Below, one piece after another: positions 53,040-62,914 of a stretch of 64,000 nucleotides of DNA (positions are counted from its first letter, which is position 1; each line of letters begins with the position of its first letter). A program made the translations under genes and the position numbers. The notes beneath the pieces were generated by a model. That model was given only the letters and a program-made list of their open reading frames with translations. It ran no database searches and had not been told where the DNA came from. Origin of the DNA: Bacteroidetes bacterium GWE2_42_24 (GTDB taxonomy: Bacteria; Bacteroidota; Bacteroidia; Bacteroidales; TTA-H9); NCBI GenBank assembly GCA_001768515.1, contig MEOA01000001.1, positions 372,001-436,000 of the forward strand. The letters are read 5' to 3'.

Positions 53040-54662
53040 ATGAAAATTATTCGGAATATCTTTGCCGCCAGCTTGTTAGTTATATCATTAACAGCCTGTA
53101 ACAAGGATTTTGAGGAAATCAATACCGATCCCCACGGGTTTACAACTACAGGCGACGGCGCGCTGTTTAACGGGATCATTGAGTCGCTCGTACTCTCAGG
53201 GAATGAGCAATTCTATATCAACAACGAGATTCTTTACAAACAGGCACAGTCGGCTGCCCTCACCAAGGAAGCCTGGGGCAATTATACCATCGGAACCGAG
53301 GAAATGTGGAAAAAATACTACAACACCTTACCTGCCGTCAGGGAACTCGAAAAACGCTTTGCTGCCTATCCTGCCACTCCCGGGGTCAACAACATGCGGG
53401 CGATGCTTAAAATTATTGTGGCATACAAAACCTTTAAAATGACCGACTTGTTCGGTGACATCCCTTTCTCTAAGGCTGGTTATGGCTTTCAGAACCTTGA
53501 GATGCTCCATCCTGAGTATGATACCCAACGCGACATATACATCGCGCTGCTCGGGGATTTGAAAACTGCTGCCGCCATCATCGATGATACCGCCTCTACA
53601 GCCGAACCTTTTACTTCATTCAAGCAATTTGACAGGCTTTTCCTTGGCGATGTCACTGTTTGGCGAAAATTCGCCAATTCGCTCCGCCTTCGCTATGCCA
53701 TGCGAATGTCGGAGAAAGAACCTGAGTTGAGCGGTGAAATCATCCGTGAGATCATCGAAAACAACGAACCGGTATTATTGGGTTATGATTTCACAAGCCC
53801 TGTTCTGGAAGCTGCCTGTATCTGGCCTTCCATCTCGGGATTTAAAAACGAAAGCCTGAACTGGTCGTTCCGCGAGCACAACGGATTGCGGATGGGATCG
53901 AATATCTGGCATCAGCTATCCGCAAACGACAATTTAGATGGAAGCGGAATCTTTGATCCACGTGCCTACATCTTCTTTGAAACCGATGGAGATAATCAAT
54001 GGAAAGCGTTCCCTCAGGTGCCTGATGCCACAACCCCTTCCGCTGGCGGCGTGCCCTATGGTGAACACCGTGATGATGCGGGTAATTTCTCCATCAAGGG
54101 CGAAAATTGTAATTATTCCATCTTCAATTATTTTCTGATCCGCGATGAAAATTTCATGCCAATCATCCTCATGACTGGTGCCGAAGTTCATTTCATCAAA
54201 GCCGAAGCTTATTTCAGAGGCATTGGCGTAGGAATGGACCGCGATATGGCTGATATTGAATACATGAACGGAATCAACGCTTCTGTAGAGTGGTGGTTAA
54301 AAACAGCCCACAACTCGCGGCTGCCATTATCGGGACTCAGTTTCGACGAGATGTTACCCATACCCCAACAACTGAATGCCTCCTCGGTGCTTAATGTATT
54401 TGGCTCATGGAATGCTCAGACGGATGAAGAAAAACTGAAATTCCTCTATACCCAGCGGTGGCTTGATGCTTTCCGTCAGCCCTGGGAAGCTTATGCACTC
54501 GCCAGAAGAGTGTCGCTGCTGCCTCGTGAAGGTAATCCCATCGCGCATTACAGAATGCCTTATCCTCCTTCTGAAAACCAGTACAACACAGCGGCATGGT
54601 CAGATGCCCGCAGCCGCCAGGGAGGTGACTCTCCTGACGTTAAAATGTGGTGGATTCCATAA
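53040..54662 (+). CDS. SusD/RagB-type outer-membrane lipoprotein
   Basis: A surface-exposed ligand-binding lipoprotein that forms a lid on SusC. It has a lipoprotein signal MKIIRNIFAASLLVISLTAC followed by NKDFEEINTDPHG, typical of the SusD-like_2 group. The middle is helical with TPR-like repeats. It ends RQGGDSPDVKMWW. 540 residues from ATG 53040. An in-frame ATG at 52992 adds 16 residues before a normal signal and is less likely. It is the second gene of the operon and probably co-transcribed with the PNGase F-like gene 71 bp later. Confidence 0.93.
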   Translation: MKIIRNIFAASLLVISLTACNKDFEEINTDPHGFTTTGDGALFNGIIESLVLSGNEQFYINNEILYKQAQSAALTKEAWGNYTIGTEEMWKKYYNTLPAVRELEKRFAAYPATPGVNNMRAMLKIIVAYKTFKMTDLFGDIPFSKAGYGFQNLEMLHPEYDTQRDIYIALLGDLKTAAAIIDDTASTAEPFTSFKQFDRLFLGDVTVWRKFANSLRLRYAMRMSEKEPELSGEIIREIIENNEPVLLGYDFTSPVLEAACIWPSISGFKNESLNWSFREHNGLRMGSNIWHQLSANDNLDGSGIFDPRAYIFFETDGDNQWKAFPQVPDATTPSAGGVPYGEHRDDAGNFSIKGENCNYSIFNYFLIRDENFMPIILMTGAEVHFIKAEAYFRGIGVGMDRDMADIEYMNGINASVEWWLKTAHNSRLPLSGLSFDEMLPIPQQLNASSVLNVFGSWNAQTDEEKLKFLYTQRWLDAFRQPWEAYALARRVSLLPREGNPIAHYRMPYPPSENQYNTAAWSDARSRQGGDSPDVKMWWIP

Positions 54663-54733
54663 ACAAAACAGGATGCAAACATTCATTTTTTTTAAATCGT
54701 TAAACCTCTTCTTTTAATTTAATACAGACCATT

Positions 54734-57244
54734 ATGAACAGAATTATTTACAAATTTCAATTCCTGCTGGTGGTACTTCTTCTGTCGCTGAACCTTCCGG
54801 TAAGCTCACAGAGTAACCAGTATCTCCATTTCGACCGTGTTGACGACTGGGTATCCGTTCCCAACGCTGAATCTTATGTTTTAAACTCGACAGCAGGCGT
54901 CTCAATGGCCGGTTGGTTTTTCTCCGATGACCTTTCCTATGGTCAGGGAATGATGGGATTCAGAGGCGGTAGCACTGAATTCTATATGATTCAGATCGGT
55001 GACGGAAAACTTGAGTGCCGCTACATCAGCAGCACCGGATTCCATGAGTATGTTGGTCCTGCCAACACCATTATCCCTCAGGTATGGCAACACCTGGCAC
55101 TGGTGTACAATGGAACTACGCTGACCCTCTATGTAAATGGTAATGTTAAAGGCAGTGCAGCCTGCTCAGGTGTCCTGACTGATGCTTCTGTCCCTTTTGC
55201 CATTGGTAAATCGCCTGTCGGGAGTTATGAGTTCTATTTCGGTGGCCGTGCCGATGAAGTATCTGTATGGAACAAAGGACTCACGCAAGCCGAAATCCAG
55301 GACATGATGCAAAATGAGCTCACCGGAACAGAGGCTGATCTGCAGTTGTACTATAAATTCAATCAAGGGGTTCCCGGTGGTAACAATACCGCGATCACGA
55401 AACTTATTTCCGAAATCCAGTCACCTGTCCGCGATGGTGATCTGCTCAACTTTGCCATGACCGGAAATTCATCAAACTTCCTTGGCACCCTCGATCCTTC
55501 CTTTCAGGCCATCTCGTTCCCTCCAATCCCGAACAAGCTGACTACGGCCGAACCTTTCACCATTGAGGCCACTGCTACTTCGGGGTTGCCCGTCAGCTTT
55601 GCAATCATTTCAGGGCCGGCCACCATTAATGGTAATCTTATAACCCTCACCGGCGATACAGGAAAGGTGATCGTTGAAGCCACGCAACCCGGTGGTGGGC
55701 AATACGACCCGGCTACACCCGTCAGGCAAAGCTTCATGGCTTTAAGCCCTACGCTGCATGTACCCGAAATTGATATCCGGCACCCGCTTGCCGGTGATGT
55801 TTACATGAGTTCGCTCGCCCCTCTTGAACTGGCAGCCATCTCTTCAATCACCTATCCCGAGCTTTTCTCGGTTTCGAACGTTAAATTTATTATTGACGGA
55901 CAGACCATTGCTGCCCGTTCTTATTGGAACGACCACTATACCGGTTGGTGGACCCCGCCCGCCTATGGCAGTTACCTGATGGAAGTACAATGCTCCAACA
56001 ACTACGGTGCCCTCGCATCTAAAACTGTAAGTATTAACATTGTTCCAACAGCAGAGGATATGTATGTGCCTGCTGTTCAGGATGTGTTAATCAACACCAA
56101 CATCAACCACACGATTGTCACAGCCGAATTGCCTTCCTTCATGGCCGCTTTCGACACCATTCTGGCCACCCTCACCGTTTCATGCCCTTCGGCTGGTTGT
56201 GGTGAATGGGACCGTGTCGCATGGATTGAAGCCCGCGGACATGATGGTGAATGGTATGAAATTATCCGCTACATCACCCCCTATGGTAAAGCCTGTTCAC
56301 ACACCATCAATTTAACCGACTATGCCATGGTGCTGCACGGAAAAATCGACTTCCGGGTGAACTGCGAAACCCTCGACAATGGCTATATCTACGACCTCGA
56401 TATTACCTATAAGGCTGGTACCCCTCCCTACAAGTACAGCTTTATGCAAAAGATCTGGTACGATACCTATCAGTTTGGTGATTATGCCAACCTGCAACCC
56501 GTTGAGCAGGTTGACTATGAATTCCCTGCTAACGCGCTTGCTGCAAAGCTTAAGCTCGTCTCTACAGGCCACGGCTGGGGCGATCTTAATACCAACAATG
56601 CTGCCGAGTTCTACAATGCCACCCATACCATTTGGGTCAATGGAACCAAAACCTTCGATCAGGTTAACTGGCAGGATTGCAATCCTAATCCTGACGGTTG
56701 TCAGCCACAAAACGGTACATGGTACTACGACCGTGCAGGCTGGTGCCCCGGTGCCATTGCCCGTTGGTTTGATTTCGATATGTCACAGTTCGTTGCGAAT
56801 GGGAATATCCATCTTCAGTACAAGTTCTTTGAAAACTATGTTGACCTGTGCCATCCCAACCATCCGGATTGCGTATCGGGGGTCACGTGCTCCGACTGCA
56901 GCGACGGATTTAATCCCCACCTGATCGTTGCCTCCCACATCGTTTCTTACGCCAATAGCCCCATTGTTGTGGTAGGTGAAGAGAAACCCGCCATCGCCAG
57001 GATATCGGCCTTTAACGCCAATCCTAACCCCACCCGGGGGATGATCGAGATATCGCTGACTGGAAATGTTAAAGTGGATAAGGCAAAAATTTTCCTGTAT
57101 AATCTGTCGGGTAAACTGGTACACCAGTTCGACTGGGACGGAACAACCCGTTCGGTCAACCTTTCCGGCCTTCCCAAAGGACTTTATTTTATGCAGATGA
57201 CAGGCAACGGCATTTCCGACGCCCGTAAAATTGTGATCCAGTAA
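54734..57244 (+). CDS. LamG + PNGase F-like protein with type IX secretion domain
   Basis: An 836-residue exported protein. Signal peptide (about 1-27). LamG/concanavalin A-like domain (LHFDRVDDWVSVPN...FGGRADEVSVWNKGLT, about 30-200). Then Ig-like sections (about 260-440). A PNGase F-type region (about 445-740) starts with VQDVLINTN and CGEWDRVAWIEA, the acid-containing motif of the N-glycosidase N-terminal half. It continues with KLVSTGHGWG, NAAEFYNATHTIWVNG and NGTWYYDRAGWCPGA of the second half. The final roughly 75 residues (NPNPTRGMIEISL...KGLYFMQM...KIVIQ) are a type A Por secretion sorting domain. It probably removes N-glycans from glycoproteins at the cell surface or outside. Full catalytic identity needs alignment. 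Confidence 0.85.
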   Translation: MNRIIYKFQFLLVVLLLSLNLPVSSQSNQYLHFDRVDDWVSVPNAESYVLNSTAGVSMAGWFFSDDLSYGQGMMGFRGGSTEFYMIQIGDGKLECRYISSTGFHEYVGPANTIIPQVWQHLALVYNGTTLTLYVNGNVKGSAACSGVLTDASVPFAIGKSPVGSYEFYFGGRADEVSVWNKGLTQAEIQDMMQNELTGTEADLQLYYKFNQGVPGGNNTAITKLISEIQSPVRDGDLLNFAMTGNSSNFLGTLDPSFQAISFPPIPNKLTTAEPFTIEATATSGLPVSFAIISGPATINGNLITLTGDTGKVIVEATQPGGGQYDPATPVRQSFMALSPTLHVPEIDIRHPLAGDVYMSSLAPLELAAISSITYPELFSVSNVKFIIDGQTIAARSYWNDHYTGWWTPPAYGSYLMEVQCSNNYGALASKTVSINIVPTAEDMYVPAVQDVLINTNINHTIVTAELPSFMAAFDTILATLTVSCPSAGCGEWDRVAWIEARGHDGEWYEIIRYITPYGKACSHTINLTDYAMVLHGKIDFRVNCETLDNGYIYDLDITYKAGTPPYKYSFMQKIWYDTYQFGDYANLQPVEQVDYEFPANALAAKLKLVSTGHGWGDLNTNNAAEFYNATHTIWVNGTKTFDQVNWQDCNPNPDGCQPQNGTWYYDRAGWCPGAIARWFDFDMSQFVANGNIHLQYKFFENYVDLCHPNHPDCVSGVTCSDCSDGFNPHLIVASHIVSYANSPIVVVGEEKPAIARISAFNANPNPTRGMIEISLTGNVKVDKAKIFLYNLSGKLVHQFDWDGTTRSVNLSGLPKGLYFMQMTGNGISDARKIVIQ

Positions 57245-57289
57245 ACCGGATCGTTTAAACCATTGCCGGAAGTTCATGCAACCGGTTCA

Positions 57290-57319
57290 ATCCCCCCGCG
57301 TCGCGGGGGGATTTTTTTT
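57290..57319 (+). terminator. Rho-independent terminator after the SusC/SusD/PNGase operon
   Basis: A GC-only stem CCCCCCGC / GCGGGGGG with a 3-nt loop at 57292-57310 and a run of eight T. It marks the end of the operon. Confidence 0.93.
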
Positions 57320-57549
57320 CTTCCTGAAGAGGAATGAAAATGTGAATAACTATTGCTGTAATTGCCTGACTTCCCGATTCTGCAAAAAGGAATCATGGTA
57401 GTGCTTTCATCCCTGTATCCAGGTTCCCGGAACGGCTTCTTTTCAACAAAAGTCACCGGCTTCTCGTTGTTCTCTCAATTTCAGGGAAAATAACAAAGGA
57501 GGGCTGGTTCTCTTCACCCAGACCTGCAAGATGACAAAAATGATATTAT

Positions 57550-57900
57550 CTATCGACGACTCCGGCGGGCATCGATAAAGCTCTTTACAAAGCAAATCAT
57601 CGACACCATCGAAGTTAACATCATCACGGCAACCCTGACGATTGAACCTGCCTGCCCCCGGTCTATACCCCCAAGCAGGGGTTTAATCAAACCAATAAAC
57701 ACCAGCAGGGTGAGCACTACGGCAATGTGTGCCTGAAGCTTGTTTTCGCTGCTTACCCCTTTGTGCAGGGCGGCAAGAATCAACCCGGCTGCCACGGGTA
57801 TCAGGGCTGTCATGGATGGCGTCTCAGAAGCCAGGTATCCCCACAGACCTAAAACCACGAGGACAATGGCGTTGATTAAGTTGGAAGTATGTTTATGCAT
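57550..57900 (-). CDS. Small four-helix membrane protein, function unknown
   Basis: A 116-residue inner-membrane protein. Four hydrophobic helices: about 8-24, 30-48, 57-77, 85-105, ending FVKSFIDARRSRR. It resembles an unnamed family common in Bacteroidota and environmental bacteria. ATG 57900 is chosen; the longer frame to 57993 has no membrane or signal logic. No functional clue from neighbours. Confidence 0.7.
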   Translation of the reverse strand: MHKHTSNLINAIVLVVLGLWGYLASETPSMTALIPVAAGLILAALHKGVSSENKLQAHIAVVLTLLVFIGLIKPLLGGIDRGQAGSIVRVAVMMLTSMVSMICFVKSFIDARRSRR

Positions 57901-58289
57901 ATTGAGCTTAGCTTTAAAATTTGTACCCTTATTAACAACGGGTTGAATGGAATGTTGAAAATGAAATTGGTTAACCTGCGCTGTCCTCACCAATGGTTAT
58001 CAGGAATCTTACCCACAAAATCAACAAAATCAGCTTCTCATTGTTATTGATTTTGGTGCCACTATGTGCAAATATTTGAAAATCTTACTGTTTCTTTTGT
58101 TGGCAGGTTTTTTACTTAAAAACATTCTAATGCCTTATCATCAGATGATTTGTATTATGATTGAGTAACTGCAATTTGTCACCTTAATTAGCTGCCACGG
58201 CGGCAATGTCCCGTTCTTCGGTTCTCTAATCCCGCAAATGTTTGCCTTCAAATACAGCATTTGCCCTCAAATCCTTCAAGAAATACCCG
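57901..58289. other. Intergenic upstream of the acyl-CoA dehydrogenase
   Basis: Divergent spacer, no clear promoter. A 34-codon hydrophobic frame at 58064-58168 is noted but not supported. Confidence 0.3.
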
Positions 58290-59801
58290 ATGCCAATACC
58301 CGGATTCGATAGTACGCAGTCATTTCAAACCTTTATTGGTGCTTTTAAAAAGACCCTGAACAGCGTCTTCCACGAAAGAGACCACATCGAACAATTCATA
58401 CAGCGCCGGGGGTTCCCCGCACTTGTCCTGCGTGAAATTATGTCCGCCAACCCGCTCTCGGTAGCCATCCCTGCCCGATTTGGCGGAAGGGGTGCCAATG
58501 TGAAGGAGTGCCTGGGACTGCTGGAGGCTGCCTCTTATGAATCGCTGCCCTTATCGCTTACATTTGGAATTAACCTTGCACTGTTCATCGAACCTGTGGC
58601 TAAATACGCCCGGGAAGAAGTGAAGCAGGAGGTTTTCGACCGCTTTCTGACCCGCCAGCACATGGGGGGTCTCATGATTACTGAACCCGACTTTGGCAGT
58701 GATGCCCTGAACATGCAAACCGTCAGCGTGAAATCCGAAACCAATTACCATATATCAGGCGTCAAACACTGGCAGGGTCTGACCGGTATGGCCGACTACT
58801 GGCTGATTACCGCCCGGAATAAACCTGATACAGGCGATCTGGGAAGAGATCTCGGGTTCTTTATCTGCGATGTGACAAAACCCGAACAACACATCCATGT
58901 TGAGGAATACTACAATAACATTGGCCTCTATCCCATCCCTTATGGAAAAAACATCATCGATGTTACCATCCCGGAACAATTCAAACTAAAACCCGAAACC
59001 ACCGGCCTGAAGCTGATGATGGACCTGCTTCACCGAAGTCGTTTCCAGTTTCCGGGAATGGGCGTCGGATTTATCAGGCGGATGCTCGATGAAGCAACCA
59101 ACCACTGCAAGTCAAGGTTCGTGGGGGGAAAGTCGTTATGGTCGCTTGATCAGATTCAGTATGCGATCTCTAAAATTCAAAGTGCCTTTACCATCAGCTC
59201 GGCCATGTGTCTGAGAAGTGCTGCCGTCAGCGGTATTGAGCACAATGTGGCGGGTGCTGCTATCGAAGCCAACAGCTTTAAAGCCTATATCACCGACCTG
59301 ATGCAGGAGGCCGCACAAATCGTAACACAACTTTCCGGCGCCAATGGTTATAAAGCAGAGTCCGTAGCCTCGCGCGGGATCATTGATTCGCGTCCCTTCC
59401 AGATCTTCGAAGGATCGAACGAGATGCTCTATACCCAAATCTCGGAGATGATCCTGAAGAAGATGGCAAAACGCAAAATAAACAACCTCACAGAGTTCCT
59501 GAAGGGCTATGAATTGACCAGGCTGGTGGCTGATCGTTTTAAATCGCTCCTTAACTTTTCTCCCGATATCAGGCTATCGCAGCGCCGCCTTGTCGATCTG
59601 GGAAAAATCATTTCAAGGGTTATCTCTGCAAATCTCGTGGAGGAATTGGGTCACAAGGGCTATCGAAGTGACATGATTAACTCCTGCCTGGAAACGATCA
59701 GGCATGAAGTTTCTACCCTGGTCAGTTCCTACCAATCGCATACGTTAGTCGCCCCTGCTGACAATTACGAAGAATCATGCGACTGGATGGCCTTCTGCTG
59801 A
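58290..59801 (+). CDS. Acyl-CoA dehydrogenase family protein
   Basis: An FAD flavoprotein of 503 residues with the ACAD fold: N-terminal helices, the middle beta domain with MITEPDFGSD (substrate/FAD motif), HWQGLTGMADYWLITA, and a C-terminal helical domain with FEGSNEMLYTQISE, where the glutamate is the likely base. Oxidises acyl-CoA thioesters in fatty acid or amino acid breakdown. It is shorter than the very long chain type but has a C-terminal extension of about 90 residues. ATG 58290 is preferred to TTG 58242. It precedes a TetR gene, which may regulate it. Confidence 0.9.
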   Translation: MPIPGFDSTQSFQTFIGAFKKTLNSVFHERDHIEQFIQRRGFPALVLREIMSANPLSVAIPARFGGRGANVKECLGLLEAASYESLPLSLTFGINLALFIEPVAKYAREEVKQEVFDRFLTRQHMGGLMITEPDFGSDALNMQTVSVKSETNYHISGVKHWQGLTGMADYWLITARNKPDTGDLGRDLGFFICDVTKPEQHIHVEEYYNNIGLYPIPYGKNIIDVTIPEQFKLKPETTGLKLMMDLLHRSRFQFPGMGVGFIRRMLDEATNHCKSRFVGGKSLWSLDQIQYAISKIQSAFTISSAMCLRSAAVSGIEHNVAGAAIEANSFKAYITDLMQEAAQIVTQLSGANGYKAESVASRGIIDSRPFQIFEGSNEMLYTQISEMILKKMAKRKINNLTEFLKGYELTRLVADRFKSLLNFSPDIRLSQRRLVDLGKIISRVISANLVEELGHKGYRSDMINSCLETIRHEVSTLVSSYQSHTLVAPADNYEESCDWMAFC

Positions 59802-59955
59802 ATCTTCCGGCCCCGGGCTCTCCCTGTGCGATGGAGTTTGTAATTCTCTGACATCTTTCTCTCTTTCCAACTGCCGGCCTCCATCATGCTATGGTGTCAC
59901 CTCCCTGAAAACAAATGACTTCACGGCCCGTGCCGTGAATGAAATTAAAAATTAG

Positions 59956-59996
59956 TGAACATTGTTTTGTATTCTGAACAATGTTCAATATATTTG
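59956..59996 (+). promoter_or_regulatory. TetR promoter with palindromic operator
   Basis: -33 TTTTG (59965-59969), 19 nt, -7 TATATTTG (59989-59996). A perfect 11-bp inverted repeat TGAACATTGTT (59956-59966) / AACAATGTTCA (59977-59987) covers the -33 box and the spacer. Binding there would block RNA polymerase, so autoregulation by the TetR protein 18 bp downstream is likely. Confidence 0.85.
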
Positions 59997-60014
59997 CACC
60001 GTTAAAAATATATC

Positions 60015-60599
60015 ATGGATAAAAAGCAAATACAGGAGCAACGCATGCGCGGCTACTTCATCGAGGCCACTAAAAACATATTGCGTTCTGAAGGAGTCAA
60101 AGGAATCAGTGTCCGCAGTATTGCCGATGTAGCCGGCTATTCATTTGCCACGCTCTACAACTATTTTCGTGATGTGAGGCAACTGATATTCATTTGCGTA
60201 AGCGACTTTCAGGACGAATGCCGCTCGGGAATTGAACAGCAGGCTGCCGGAATACCTCCGGGAAAGGAACACCTGAAGGCCGTCCTGAAGGGCTATATGG
60301 AATACTTTACCGAATACCCCGGCATCTTCCAGCTTTTCTTCATCGAAAAACTAACCGATATCAGCGACAGCAGGGTTACTGCCGATCAGATTTACGGATT
60401 TCTGGATTCGCTGTGCGAAGCCGACTGGCAGCACATAATGGATCAGGGCAATCTTACGCCCGAAATCGTGGCCATGAAGAAGCAAATGGCCAACAACCTC
60501 ACCGCCGGGATACTCCTTTTCTACCTGAACCGCCTGTCACCCGCCGACTGGCAAACATTCAGCCATCAGGCCAACCTTCAGATCGAAACTTTGATATAG
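60015..60599 (+). CDS. TetR/AcrR-family repressor
   Basis: A DNA-binding repressor of 194 residues. The HTH lies at about 12-55 (NILRSEGVKGISVRSIADVAGYSFATLYNYFRD), followed by a helical ligand-binding domain. Next to an acyl-CoA dehydrogenase, an acyl-CoA or fatty-acid signal is plausible, as in FadR/FabR-type TetR proteins. The operator overlaps its own promoter. Confidence 0.92.
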   Translation: MDKKQIQEQRMRGYFIEATKNILRSEGVKGISVRSIADVAGYSFATLYNYFRDVRQLIFICVSDFQDECRSGIEQQAAGIPPGKEHLKAVLKGYMEYFTEYPGIFQLFFIEKLTDISDSRVTADQIYGFLDSLCEADWQHIMDQGNLTPEIVAMKKQMANNLTAGILLFYLNRLSPADWQTFSHQANLQIETLI

Positions 60600-60705
60600 G
60601 TGCAGCTAATCGCTAATTAATGTATCAACATTTACGAAGATACTGACCAGGGGGTAGAAGTGAAGCTGCAATACAATTAAACCGGTTAGCTTAATACATG
60701 TCGCC

Positions 60706-61065
60706 GTGAAAACTAAAAAAGAACTAAAGGACATCTATAAAGAGATGAAATTTAAGATGGGCGTATTCCAAATCAGGAATATGGTCAATGGTAAAATCTA
60801 TGTTGAAGGAAGTCTCGACCTGGTAGCCATTTGGAACAGGCACAAATTTCAGTTGAAGATGGGTGTACATCCTAACGAAGAACTACAGAACGACTGGAAA
60901 GAGCTTGGCGAAGAGCATTTTGCTTATGAAATTCTGAGTGAGATCAAACAGGATGATACCGAAAATGTTGACTATCTGAAAGAAGTGAGGCAACTGGAAT
61001 TATTGTTTATCGAGGAATTGCAACCATTTGATGAGAAGGGCTACAACCGGAGACGTCGTGTGTAA
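60706..61065 (+). CDS. GIY-YIG-fold protein
   Basis: A 119-residue protein. GVFQIRNMVNGKIYVEGS matches the GIY...YIG core, with the first motif reading GVF and the second IYVEGS. NRHKFQLKMGVHPNEELQNDW and the Glu in ELLFIEELQPF follow the family pattern. Small single-domain members are common in Bacteroidota and may be nucleases, but the weakened first motif leaves activity doubtful. Start GTG 60706; ATG 60748 is possible. Confidence 0.75.
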   Translation: MKTKKELKDIYKEMKFKMGVFQIRNMVNGKIYVEGSLDLVAIWNRHKFQLKMGVHPNEELQNDWKELGEEHFAYEILSEIKQDDTENVDYLKEVRQLELLFIEELQPFDEKGYNRRRRV

Positions 61066-62299
61066 GCGATCAGTCTGGTTAACCCCAAAGCAGCAATGTA
61101 GTATTGGTTAAACTAAACAATGGCTCCCGGATTAACACCAGACGACCGGCCTCCGTATCATACTTAAACAACCATTTCTTAAGTCTTTGCAATAATGGCT
61201 TCTGTCGCTGATAAATCGTACATCAGGGTTTAGAAGGTAAGATGCAGAATACCCATGTCTCAATGAAAATGAGAACATGTTTCATATAGTACTTTCCATG
61301 TTCCAGGCCCTTGTCGGGCCAACCGGTGTCAAACCCGACTCTTTCTACAGCCCCTCGCTGATAAAATCCAAACACGGGTTGTAAGCAACGGCGCGAAAAC
61401 ATCCTGTTTAAAGCCCGTCAGGCCACCCAATCCGGGAAGACAGAAGGTAACGGGATGTAAATCCTTTCTGTCAAAACGAAGCCTCCAATAGTTCAACGGG
61501 CTTAAGAAAAATAACCGGCTCATTGCCGGAACAATCAAGGAATACTGCAAGCAACACGATTGCTGCCACAGCGACTCCTACTTGAATGGGCTGTCCGGTC
61601 AACACCCATGCCACAGATGAGCTCCTCCCCGATTTCAGAATAGAAGCATTTTGACACCTAAGATTCACCAAAGTTGTGGCTCATTCGTGACTGCTTCGTT
61701 GCCGGTTCGTGGAAATACGAAACCAACACGAAGCCCCCACGAAACCGCTTCGAAGCCACTTCGAAACCAGTTCGAAGCGATGATATATTTGGCCCCTGTT
61801 TATCAGCCGTTTAAAAAGTTTCGCGATGTTGTAGAATAATGTGGGTTTTGGGGCTATTTTCAACAAAAACTGCCAATTGGTTTCAGGCACCTGACACCCA
61901 CATAGCATGCAGCCATGCCAGAAAAAGCTTCGTTGATTAATGAAGATGGATTGGTTAGTTATAGGGGACCCCATCCGGCAATCCCTGCGCACGATCCTTC
62001 CTTTACTACCCACCTGTGATTGCAGGGAGCGGTCCCCCTGTCATTCCGCACGAGCAGGTTTCTTGGTGTCCAACAAATAAGTCGGTTTGACTCCCGGAAC
62101 TACTGCCGACGGGCTCTCTTCACGATCCTGAAGCGAGGCCGGGAGAATTACCCGAGCGGATCGTTATTTTCAGATAACAATAAGTTTCAATCATCATTGC
62201 CGGCCCGGTTCCCGGTTGGCTGCCATGGCGATTGCAAAAATATGCCTCTGAAAGTGTAATGGTATGACATCCAGTGATTGGTGTAAAATTGCCAAAGAA
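61066..62299. other. Long intergenic region with an 11-bp-periodic repeat
   Basis: No credible gene. At 61718-61779 the motif CGAA(A/G)CC occurs six times with an exact 11-bp period and alternating A/G. Frames crossing this DNA (61329-61550, 61651-62013, 62020-62259) have no protein-family features. Confidence 0.5.
61718..61779. repeat. Six-fold 11-bp periodic CGAARCC repeat
   Basis: C positions at 61718, 61729, 61740, 61751, 61762, 61773; the units alternate CGAAACC/CGAAGCC (the last ends CG). Period 11 puts the units on one face of DNA. No known CRISPR, because units are short and there are no unique spacers. Confidence 0.8.
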
Positions 62300-62612
62300 A
62301 TCATCGGATAACCGGCAGGGGTTTTTGCATGATCATTCCCGTGGTGAAAAATGCTATTAAATGGCTACCACTAAAACTGTGCCAGAAATTTTACATAACT
62401 ATTCTTTCTACATATAAATTTTACACCATAGTTACAACAGCCATAGGCGATACATAAGAAAAACCCAACTTTGCCCTAACTTTGGCCAATCTTTGATGCG
62501 ACTCAGGGGTAAAATAGACTTGCAAACAACACATTTTCAAATAATTAAAAAACATGATTTAGTGACATTGTGTTACAATAAAATTATTCAAAAAGTTTAA
62601 TTTTTTTTCAAA
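62300..62612 (-). repeat. S element, copy 3 (inverted)
   Basis: On the minus strand: AAAAAAAATTAAACTTTTT, TTTTACCCCTGAGT, three 11-bp units (plus 62464-62496), TTTTTCTTATGTATCGCCTA, GTAACTATGGTGTAAA and CTGGCAC (plus 62379-62385), followed by ACGGGAATGAT and CCGGTTAT. 79 bp separate the repeats from TGGCAC, as in the others. It points left, toward non-coding DNA. Confidence 0.7.
62369..62384 (-). promoter_or_regulatory. Sigma-54-like -24/-12 promoter (S copy 3)
   Basis: Minus-strand TGGCAC, 5 nt, TAGTG. The -24 box is exact, the -12 box is weak, as in copy 1. Confidence 0.35.
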
Positions 62613-62914
62613 TTGGCGCTTAAATCCAGTATCAAGACGCGTCTATTATCTGGAATTACCTCCATAAAATAGAAAACAAGGATTGGATAACGTTTTCCGG
62701 TACAATTGCAAAGACCTGTTTTGAGAAGTTTGGATAAACGAATTCAATCAACTAATAAAGCCGGACAATTGACGTTACTAAAAGGAAATCAAGGTATTCA
62801 TGTTTTAGCGTGTATCAATAAACATCGCGATAGTTAAGGGTAAGCGGCACCCGGTAAAATTGTTAGTCCCCGAAGAAAAATGAACGAAAAAAAATGAAAC
62901 GCCGGAAATGCAGA
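62613..62914. other. Spacer between S3 and N2
   Basis: No gene or repeat recognised. The matching spacer in copy 1 (14561-14726) is shorter and not clearly homologous. Confidence 0.4.

Noticed and set aside
58064-58168. 34-codon hydrophobic frame that could be a small membrane peptide or toxin
   Set aside because: No clear promoter, ribosome site or antisense RNA partner; short hydrophobic frames arise by chance in AT-rich DNA.
61681-62259. Frames of 110 and 79 codons in the 61-62 kb spacer
   Set aside because: The first runs antisense through the 11-bp repeat; neither has domain-like sequence.
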